This document shows, one piece after another, positions 1 to 7,000 of a DNA stretch of 12,159 nucleotides. The stretch is from an uncultured bacterium (GTDB lineage Bacteria; Verrucomicrobiota; Kiritimatiellia; CAIKKV01; CAITUY01), in contig CAIZMS010000033.1 of assembly GCA_903934155.1 (NCBI GenBank), positions 1-12,159 of the forward strand. The letters are read 5' to 3'. The notes beneath the pieces were generated by a model. The model had not been told where the DNA came from. It made no database searches and saw nothing but the letters and a program-made list of their open reading frames with translations. Positions within the stretch are counted from its first letter, which is position 1, and the number at the start of each line of letters is the position of its first letter. Made by a program: the position numbers and the translations under genes.

Positions 1-2247
1 AGTTGCCTCATAAATATACAAGGCTACTGCAAAATAATACTGGGCCTTTTCCCGTTTCGTCAGATCCCCGGCTTCCACATATCGCTGCACAAAACGCATC
101 ATCTGCGCGGGCGGAAGCGTGATCCAGGGAACCTGCCCGCCGCGAATAGTGACCTTCTCCATGTCTGCCCCCAGGATATCCTTGGAGCCCAACCAACCGA
201 ACGCATAACCGCTCCCCGGGTTGCTCTTCACATCGGCCTGGATTCCGTCAATGATCAGGGTTTTGAGCTCGGCCAAAAACTGATAGGCCTTGACCGCCTG
301 TTTCCCGGCCGCTTTGCCCTCCTCCGTCTTCAGGCCCTTCACACCCTGCTCGATCTTGGCCTTCGCCTCCTTGAACAGATGCTGCTGGATCAGGAATCCG
401 CTTTCTTTCCGGATGGCGTCAACCAGATCGAGTTCAGCCTGGATTGCGGCCTTTTTTTGCGCTTCTGCCTGCTCCTTCGCGAGGCGCGCCGCCTCGGCTT
501 TATCCGCCTCCGCCTTCTCAAGGGCGGCCCGGTCCGCCGCCGCTTTAACCGCCACCAGTTCCCGATCAAACTTTTTCTTAAGGATATCAAACCGATCCAC
601 TGCTTTTCGGGCCTTTTCGGTTCCTTCGGAAACGGATTGAATCAGCTCCGAACACCGCACCGGGACATTCGTCAACGTCATCAGCTTCGCATGCACGGCT
701 ACTGAATTCGAGAGGGATAACATGGCCACCCGGTTGGATCCCACCAGGTCGGACAGCCCTTTCAATTCTGCGATGGCGGAAGTGAGCGTTCCGGTCGCAT
801 AGTGCTGGACCAGTTCCAGATCCGCCAAGGCGTTCGTCCTGTCCAAGTCTGGAGGCATTACGGTCCCTGAGTTCATCAGAGTCACCACTTCCGTGGCATT
901 GGAAAACCACCCACTGGCCCGGACCGTGTAGTTCGAAACATCCCCCACAACCCCTTGCAGATCGGCTAAAATCTGACCCGCCTTCTTCCGGTATTGGTTC
1001 GCCAGTGCTTTTTCATTCTCTTCGGCGGTACGCTTTTTCTGACTGGCCACACAGCCTCCGATCAACCCCGCCAAAATCAGAACTCCCAGCACCACACCCA
1101 CGGCGATTTTCACCTTGCGGAAGGATCGTGGAGGTTTAACCGCACCGGCCTTCACTGAACTATTCGAGTGAGCCTCTTCCATCACGCCTGCCGCAATGGG
1201 GGTGCCCCCGGCAAAGGACGCGCCTTTTTTCTTGGCTAAGAGAATCTTTCCGCCTTTTTTTGAAGGCTGCCCGTAGGGGGCCGCTGACGGAGGCTTCAAG
1301 GTGGGAAGAATTCTTCTCATGTCCGCCAGGACGGACGCATAATTCGGATAGCGCTTCAGGGGCTCAGCCTCCAGCATTCGCGCGACAAGCGCCTCGAGCT
1401 CAGGATTGATAAACGGACGCAATGAACTCAGCAATGGGGCGGGTTTTTTCAGCCGCGCCTTGACCACATCCATCGGGGTTGCCCCGTCAAACGGGGGCTT
1501 CAGGGTCAGGGCATGGAACAAGGTTCCGCCCAAACTGTAAATATCGGATCGGGCATCGGAGACGTGTCCCCTGAGTTTCTCGGGCGCAATGTAATAAGGC
1601 GTACCCCAAATTCCCTTGGCGGCTCCCCCTTCACTGCTTTCCTTGAACCGCGCCAACCCGAAATCCACAATCTTGGCGATCCCGTTGCTATCCAGAAGAA
1701 TGTTCTCCGGCTTGACGTCACCGTGAATCAAATTGATGGCCGCCGCCGCATTCAACCCCTCCGCCACATCCAACGCCATCTTGAGTACCAGGGCTTCATT
1801 CAGAAGCTCGCCCCCGGCAATCATCTGATCCATCCGCCCGCCTTCCAAAAGCTCCATCACCATGTACGGCTGCCCATGAGACACCCCGAACGAGTAAATC
1901 TGAACGATATTGGGATGATTCAACGCGGCCGCCGCCTGGGCTTCCCGCCGGAATGTTTCCACAAATTCGGGATTCCCCCCGAAGGAGGATTGCATGACCT
2001 TGATCGCCACCCAACGATCCAATCCGGTGTCCCGCCCGCGATAGACGGCGCCCATGCCCCCCTTCCCCAGCAGGTCAATCAGAAGAAATGCCCCCATTTT
2101 TGCGGGAACATGCTGCGAGGTCCCACACTCGGGACAGGCGATTTCAACAAACGCGGGAAGATTGGAGACATCCATCAGGTGATGGCACTTCAAGCAGGTG
2201 GCCTCGTGGACCGGATCCATGATGATGTCGGTGTTTCCTGTCTCCAT
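1..2247 (-). CDS. Transmembrane Ser/Thr protein kinase with N-terminal zinc ribbon (3' end beyond left edge)
   Basis: The frame is open from ATG 2247 to the left edge (749 residues, no stop), so the C-terminus is missing. An in-frame TAA lies at 2253-2251, so 2247 is the first possible ATG; codon 10 (2220) is an alternative. Domains seen: a zinc-ribbon-like C18-x2-C21 and C38-x2-C41 pair; a Hanks-type kinase at about 52-320 with glycine loop GKGGMGAVY (61-69), VAIK lysine K83, HGDVKPEN with D177 and N182, DFG at 195-197, and APE ending at E223; a Lys-rich linker; one membrane segment at about 381-401; then an extracytoplasmic part with an Ala/Glu/Lys coiled coil at about 550-612 and a further helical region running off the edge. 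The family phosphorylates Ser/Thr of partner proteins from the cytoplasmic side. The HRD arginine is replaced by glycine (G176), making it a non-RD kinase. Substrate and signal are unknown. It is divergent from lgt, with no evidence of a shared role. Confidence 0.93.
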   Translation of the reverse strand, partial: METGNTDIIMDPVHEATCLKCHHLMDVSNLPAFVEIACPECGTSQHVPAKMGAFLLIDLLGKGGMGAVYRGRDTGLDRWVAIKVMQSSFGGNPEFVETFRREAQAAAALNHPNIVQIYSFGVSHGQPYMVMELLEGGRMDQMIAGGELLNEALVLKMALDVAEGLNAAAAINLIHGDVKPENILLDSNGIAKIVDFGLARFKESSEGGAAKGIWGTPYYIAPEKLRGHVSDARSDIYSLGGTLFHALTLKPPFDGATPMDVVKARLKKPAPLLSSLRPFINPELEALVARMLEAEPLKRYPNYASVLADMRRILPTLKPPSAAPYGQPSKKGGKILLAKKKGASFAGGTPIAAGVMEEAHSNSSVKAGAVKPPRSFRKVKIAVGVVLGVLILAGLIGGCVASQKKRTAEENEKALANQYRKKAGQILADLQGVVGDVSNYTVRASGWFSNATEVVTLMNSGTVMPPDLDRTNALADLELVQHYATGTLTSAIAELKGLSDLVGSNRVAMLSLSNSVAVHAKLMTLTNVPVRCSELIQSVSEGTEKARKAVDRFDILKKKFDRELVAVKAAADRAALEKAEADKAEAARLAKEQAEAQKKAAIQAELDLVDAIRKESGFLIQQHLFKEAKAKIEQGVKGLKTEEGKAAGKQAVKAYQFLAELKTLIIDGIQADVKSNPGSGYAFGWLGSKDILGADMEKVTIRGGQVPWITLPPAQMMRFVQRYVEAGDLTKREKAQYYFAVALYIYEAT
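451..477 (-). other. dnaX-like -1 frameshift signal inside the kinase gene (possible)
   Basis: Read on the minus strand, AAGGAG (477-472) is followed after 14 nt by the in-phase heptamer A AAA AAG (457-451). This is the same slippery heptamer and type of upstream Shine-Dalgarno-like stimulator known from E. coli dnaX. A -1 slip would reach a TGA within six codons and release a shorter kinase truncated in the coiled-coil region. The region codes for a Lys/Glu-rich coiled coil, which makes both elements likely by chance, and I see no strong downstream stem-loop. The motif is seen; the function is speculative. Confidence 0.2.
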
Positions 2248-2265
2248 ATTTTATCCGCAAACCTA

Positions 2266-2295
2266 TTGTTTTCGAATGGCGATTCTGCCTATTAT
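2266..2295 (+). promoter_or_regulatory. Predicted sigma70-type promoter for lgt-rluD
   Basis: A -35-like TTGTTT (2266-2271) and a -10-like TATTAT (2290-2295) are separated by 18 bp in the AT-rich 87-bp gap between the divergent kinase and lgt genes. Transcription would start near 2302 and leave a leader of about 30 nt. The kinase promoter must lie in the same gap or further right, but I see no comparably good pair on the minus strand. Confidence 0.5.
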
Positions 2296-2317
2296 GAAGT
2301 TCCATGTCTATAGAAAT

Positions 2318-2322
2318 AGAGG
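2318..2322 (+). promoter_or_regulatory. Ribosome binding site of lgt
   Basis: AGAGG lies 12 nt before ATG 2335 and directly abuts the in-frame TTG at 2323. A ribosome cannot use a Shine-Dalgarno with zero spacing, so this site favours the ATG at 2335 over the longer TTG start. Confidence 0.5.
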
Positions 2323-2334
2323 TTGTTTAACGCC

Positions 2335-3102
2335 ATGAATCCCGTCTGTTTTCACATCGGATCCCACCCTATTTACTGGTATGGCGTCATGATGGCGTGC
2401 GCCTTTCTGGCCGGAATTCTCCATTGGCAATGGCTGGGTCGGCGGACCGGCCGGGATGTCTCCCTCGCCGGGGATCTGGCCTTTTGGCTCATGATCGGCG
2501 GCATCGTGGGTGCCCGTATCGCCTATGTCCTTTCCAATTTCGATTATTTTCGCGCCGCTCCCCAGGAAATCATCCGGATTGATCAGGGAGGCCTGATCTA
2601 TTACGGGGGCTTCATCGGTGGGGCGGTCATGTTTTTTATAGTAGCCCGGTGGCGCAAGATCAATCCCCTTGATCTTGCCGACTTCTCCATCACCGCCCTC
2701 CCGCTCGGGCATGCCTTTGGCAGAATCGGCTGCTTTCTCAACGGCTGCTGCGGAGGCGCTCTCGCGCCACACCCGTCGGGATTGACCTGCGGCCTGGCCC
2801 ATTATCCGGTTCAGCTCTATGAGGCTCTACTCAATCTCGGCATCTATCTGTTTCTCTCCTGGTTCTACCTGAATCGGCGTAACGCCCGAAATGGCATCGT
2901 TCTGGCCCTCTATCTGATGACCTACCCCATCGTCCGTTTTTTCCTGGAATTCATCCGGGGCGATGACCGCATGCGTCTGGGCACTCTCGACGTGGCCCAG
3001 GAAATCAGCCTGATCCTGATTGCGGGAGGCGCGATGCTCTGGTGGGTTGTGCGGCATCACCCCGCCCCGTCAGCCCAAACAAAATCCGATCCACGCCTCT
3101 GA
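2335..3102 (+). CDS. lgt: Phosphatidylglycerol--prolipoprotein diacylglyceryl transferase
   Basis: This integral membrane enzyme transfers the diacylglyceryl group of phosphatidylglycerol to the lipobox cysteine of prolipoproteins, the first step of lipoprotein maturation. The 255-residue product is slightly shorter than the E. coli protein. Seen: HPIYWYG (11-17), matching the family's WYG motif near the N-terminus; GARIAYV (59-65); QGGLIYYGGFIGG (84-96); the signature GRIGCFLNGCC (129-139) with R130 and N136; HYPVQLYE (156-163); RFFLEFIRGDDR (201-212); and about seven hydrophobic segments. It is the CC variant of the signature, and Y90 stands where E. coli has the important H103; from memory both are common in Lgt of many non-proteobacteria. 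ATG 2335 was chosen from the Shine-Dalgarno position; TTG 2323 would add four residues. The rluD-type gene follows closely in the same direction. Confidence 0.95.
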   Translation: MNPVCFHIGSHPIYWYGVMMACAFLAGILHWQWLGRRTGRDVSLAGDLAFWLMIGGIVGARIAYVLSNFDYFRAAPQEIIRIDQGGLIYYGGFIGGAVMFFIVARWRKINPLDLADFSITALPLGHAFGRIGCFLNGCCGGALAPHPSGLTCGLAHYPVQLYEALLNLGIYLFLSWFYLNRRNARNGIVLALYLMTYPIVRFFLEFIRGDDRMRLGTLDVAQEISLILIAGGAMLWWVVRHHPAPSAQTKSDPRL

Positions 3103-3119
3103 ACACCCGGGATTTACCC

Positions 3120-4043
3120 TTGACCAATACCAGCCACTATAGTGTCCCTCCCACCGGCGCCGGAAAGCGACTGGATGCCTGGCTCAGCACGCAGGCCCCC
3201 GAGCTGTCCCGGGCCCGGATCCAGAACCTGATTCAGGATGGCCACATTCTCCTGAACGGAAAAACCTCCAAGCCAAGTCATAAACTGGCGACTGGCCAAA
3301 CCGTGACCCTCTCCATCCCCCCGCCCGTGGATATCGCGCTGAAGCCTGAGGCCATCCCGCTGGCGGTACTGCACGAGGATTCCGATCTGATTGTGATCAA
3401 TAAGCCCGCCGGCCTGGTCGTCCACCCCGCCGCCGGCCACGCCTCCGGAACCCTCGTCAACGCCCTGCTTGCCCACTGCCCCGACCTGGCCGGCATCGGA
3501 GGAGAGAAACGACCGGGCATTGTGCATCGCCTCGACCGCGACACCACGGGAGTCATGGTGGTGGCCAAGAATGAAACCGCCATGCGTTCACTGATGAATC
3601 AATTCCGGCACCGGCAGGTGACCAAGGAATATCTGGCCCTTGTATGGGGACACCTGAACCCGCCGGCCGGACGTGCGGAAACCCTGATCGGCAGAAACCC
3701 GAACGACCGAAAAAAAATGTGCACGAAGCCCCATGTCGGTCGCCCGGCCATCACGCTTTACGAGACGCAGGAGAAATTCGCGGCCACCTCCCTGCTTCGT
3801 GTCCGCATCGAAACCGGCCGAACCCACCAGATCCGCGTCCACATGGCCTTCCTCGGCCACTCCATCATCGGCGACCCCCAATATGGGCGACCCCGCCGCG
3901 ACATCCTGCCCGGTCCCCTTCCCGGCCGGCAAATGCTGCATGCCGCCCGCTTATCCTTCATCCACCCCGCCACGGGAAAGCCCCTGTCCTTTGAGGCACC
4001 CCTGCCGGACGATATGCGCGCCCTGATTGAAGCCCTGCGATGA
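3120..4043 (+). CDS. rluD: Ribosomal large subunit pseudouridine synthase, RluD type
   Basis: RluA/RluD-family enzymes isomerise uridines to pseudouridine; E. coli RluD acts on helix 69 of 23S rRNA (1911, 1915, 1917). From TTG 3120 the product has 307 residues, near the usual 300-326. Seen: an N-terminal S4 RNA-binding domain (about 16-65, with GKRLDAWL and RARIQNLIQDGHILLNG); the HRLDRDTTG active-site motif at 136-144 with catalytic D139; DRKKM in the middle; and ETGRTHQIRVHMAFLGHSIIGD towards the C-terminus. The start is uncertain. GTG 3042, inside lgt, would add 26 residues without family character. TTG 3120 lies 17 bp after the lgt stop with a modest GGGA at 3109-3112. The gene is probably cotranscribed with lgt. 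RluC or a generic RluA paralogue is less likely, and the exact target uridine cannot be read from sequence. Confidence 0.9.
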   Translation: MTNTSHYSVPPTGAGKRLDAWLSTQAPELSRARIQNLIQDGHILLNGKTSKPSHKLATGQTVTLSIPPPVDIALKPEAIPLAVLHEDSDLIVINKPAGLVVHPAAGHASGTLVNALLAHCPDLAGIGGEKRPGIVHRLDRDTTGVMVVAKNETAMRSLMNQFRHRQVTKEYLALVWGHLNPPAGRAETLIGRNPNDRKKMCTKPHVGRPAITLYETQEKFAATSLLRVRIETGRTHQIRVHMAFLGHSIIGDPQYGRPRRDILPGPLPGRQMLHAARLSFIHPATGKPLSFEAPLPDDMRALIEALR

Positions 4044-4079
4044 AAGGCGCCGCCTGAACAAGGCTTGCGATGGGCTTCA
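4028..4079. repeat. Inverted repeat spanning the convergent rluD / GH94 gene ends
   Basis: TGAAGCCC (4028-4035) is perfectly complementary to GGGCTTCA (4072-4079). Inside lie a second small hairpin, AGGCGCCGCCT (4045-4055), and a direct repeat TGCGATG (4036-4042 and 4066-4072). Both gene stop codons are within or beside the arms. This could help end transcription from both sides, but no U-tract follows on either strand, so it is not a standard intrinsic terminator. Confidence 0.3.
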
Positions 4080-7000
4080 CAAAAACGGGAAGCGCCGCAC
4101 ACCACGAACCTGAAGATCGCCCCTGGGCTCGTTGAGATCCGCAGGCAGCCGGACCTGATTCCCCTGCAATCGGGCCCCGATCACGCCTTCCAGCGCCTGG
4201 CGCAACATCCAGGCCGCCGCGCCGGTGTAGCCGCTCCAGATCATGCGACCGGGTTCGATTTCAGTCAGCAAATCCGCCGCCTGCTTGTTCGGCTGTCCGC
4301 CATACACCTCGATACGATCCGGCGTGGTGTGTGCCAATGGCGAAATCTTGCGCCACAATCGTACCGCCGTGGCACGATATCCCGCCGCCGCCACCCGGTC
4401 GCCTTCCGCCTCGCACCGCTCCGACAGAAGACGTGCCGCGCCGACCAGCCACTGCACCCCATGGCAATACATTCCGTTTTCACGGACCCCTGCCGGATAT
4501 TGCGCCACCCGGCCGAATCGCGGCTTCGTCGTCTCGAGAACCGGTGGCCATCCCAAAAGAATAACCGGACCGCGTTCCAACAGGCGAACGGCCGTGTCGA
4601 AGGCCATCCTCGCCCGAACCGGATCCATCCCCGCCATCACCGCCCACGCCGCCGTCAGCGCATCCACTTCCCAGGCACCGCCTCCGGGAAGACCAATCTC
4701 CGTGCCATCATCGTGAATAGCGCGCAGGTACCGGTCGGTACGCCAGGTCTCCTCCAGCGCACCTCGCAGCGACTCCAGACTCTGCCGATACCGCGCCGCA
4801 CGCCCCGGCTCGCACCGCGTCTCAAACACGGGAAGCAGTTCCTTCAGGATCGAGAGCAGGAAGAAACCCAACCACACACTCTCCCCGCGCCCCTCAACGC
4901 CGATCTCATCAAAGCTGTCATTCCAATCCCCGGTTCCAATCAGCGGTAACCCATGGTAGCCAAGCCGGTGGTCAAGCACGAGATCCAGGGCACGCCGGAC
5001 ATGGCTGAACAAGCTCTCCTCGACCGGGGACCGCAACGGGAAAAGCCCGAGCCCGCCGCGCCCGGCCGGCAAAGGAGACAGGGGAATTTCGGTATCCAGA
5101 TAGGGAATACGCTCATCAAGCACCGCTCCATCACCCGTCATGCGGACATAGTCCGCCACCGCCCACGCCAACCAGAGCAGATTGTCCGAGGCATGCGAGC
5201 GACAGGCCAGACCGGTACGCCCATCCTGCTGAAGGAAAAACCAGTGGGCGGCATCCCCCTCAACAAACTGCTGGGCCGCGTGCACCAAAATCTGGCGCCG
5301 GGCCAGACCCGGATCCACCCAGATGAGGTTAACCGCATCCTGAAGCTGATCCCGGAATCCGAATGCCCCGCTGGCCTGATAAAACCCCTTGCGCGCCCAG
5401 AGTCGCTCCGCCAGCGCCTGATACTTAAGCCAGTGCAAAAACCCATCCACGCCGGGATCGGATGTTTCCACCTCAAGAGCTCCGCCATAGGCATTCCACC
5501 AGTCCCGCGTGACCTCCAATTGGGTCTGCGCATGAACAGGATCCGCATAACGCTCCATCAGGCGCTCCGCCTCTTCCCGCGTGTCCGCCTGACCCAGAAC
5601 CACCACCACCTGCCGTTCCCCATGCGGCGGAAGATCAAGGGTCAGCCGGAACCCGGCGACAGGCTGCTCGTCCCCCGAACCTTCCGGCATGACGCTCCCG
5701 CCCTCCACCCACACCGGATGCGCCGGAGTACGATCCGGCCCGAAAAAATCTCCCCGCCGGGTTACGACGGATCCGGGCGCCGGGGTCATCGCCACAAACG
5801 CGGAGCCGGACCGGAAGGTGTTACGGGGGTTCTCAAACCACAGCCCGCGCCCGCCGGCCGCCGATCCACGCAATAGCGGCCCGGCATGTTCCGGCCGTGC
5901 GGCCAGAACCATCTCAAAATAGGACGCACAAACCAGCCGGCGCGGCTGATCGCCATCGTTACGAATCGTCAGCCGATAGACCCCCAATGGCTCGTCCGGC
6001 GGAACAAAGACGGTCAGCTCTGTGGCCAGCGCGCCCCGGTGCATCCGGAACACCGCGGCACCATCCACCCCGAACTCGACATCATGCGCGGCATGCCGGT
6101 CTCGCAGGGGTTCATAAGTGGGAGAAAACCATTCGCCCATCTCCGGCTCATACAGGTAAAATGCTTCACCCGGCAATTCCCGGGTAACGAGATCAGCCCA
6201 ATCGGGAGTGAGCCGGTTTTGCTGGGAATTGACGCTGGAGGAGGTGTGGAGTCCACGCTGGGTCACCGCCATGACATGTCCGAGCCGGTTGGCCATCGTG
6301 TGGTCAAACGGACGGGGCGTAAAGGGCGTCAGGATCCGCATTGTCCTGCCTCCATTCGTGAACTCGGTGTAGTGACCGGAAAAGTCACGGGGTGGCGTGC
6401 CATGATCCAGTTTCGGCCCCGGAACCGCACCACGGGAAACTGGAATATCAGCAGGTACGGTTCTCCGCACCAAGGCGGTGGCGGCCTCGCGCGAAGAAGC
6501 CGCACCCACCCACCACCGCACGGTTTGCGATCCGCCAGCAGGCACCTCCACACGCAGGGACAGAGCCGCCATGGCGTCAAACATCGGACACGGCGCCATC
6601 GGGGCCGGCGGCCGCCAGTGTCCCCCGGTCAGAGCCTCCGGCGCCCACAAGGTTCCGGCGCGCCCCAGGAAATCGACGCGTTCCGAATGGAATCCTTCCG
6701 GCGCGCGATCCGCCGCCAGGAATCCGGCGATCTTGCTCAACCGGTGGAAGGCCACCACGGCGGCAATCCCGGGCTCATAGGAAACTTCAGGGAAAAGCCG
6801 GTTGTATTGGGTGTGCCCGCGATCGGCCTCAATCGTACTTAACATCCATTCCACATACGGAACGACCCGCACCGATCGCGGCCCGGAGCCGGGATTACGA
6901 ATCGTCACCGTCCAAGCCTCGAGCGCAAGAGTCTGATTCGGAAGCGTAATCCGCACTTCGGTTTCCAACCCATGCCCGCGATGCACCCCGGTCAGCATCC

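Noticed and set aside
1513..2313. 266-codon open frame on the plus strand opposite the kinase gene
   Set aside because: It runs antisense to clearly conserved kinase motifs, and its product is low-complexity with no family character; a GC-rich codon-position shadow.
2248..2334. Minus-strand promoter for the kinase in the divergent gap
   Set aside because: CATAAT (2296-2291) could be a -10, but no acceptable -35 lies at the right distance.
3042..3119. GTG 3042 as start of the rluD-type gene
   Set aside because: The extra 26 residues overlap lgt and do not resemble the family N-terminus; TTG 3120 gives the usual length. Not excluded.
3710..3717. Run of eight A in the rluD-type gene as a frameshift site
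   Set aside because: It encodes part of a conserved DRKKM motif and has no good upstream Shine-Dalgarno at a stimulating distance; the frame continues normally to conserved C-terminal motifs.
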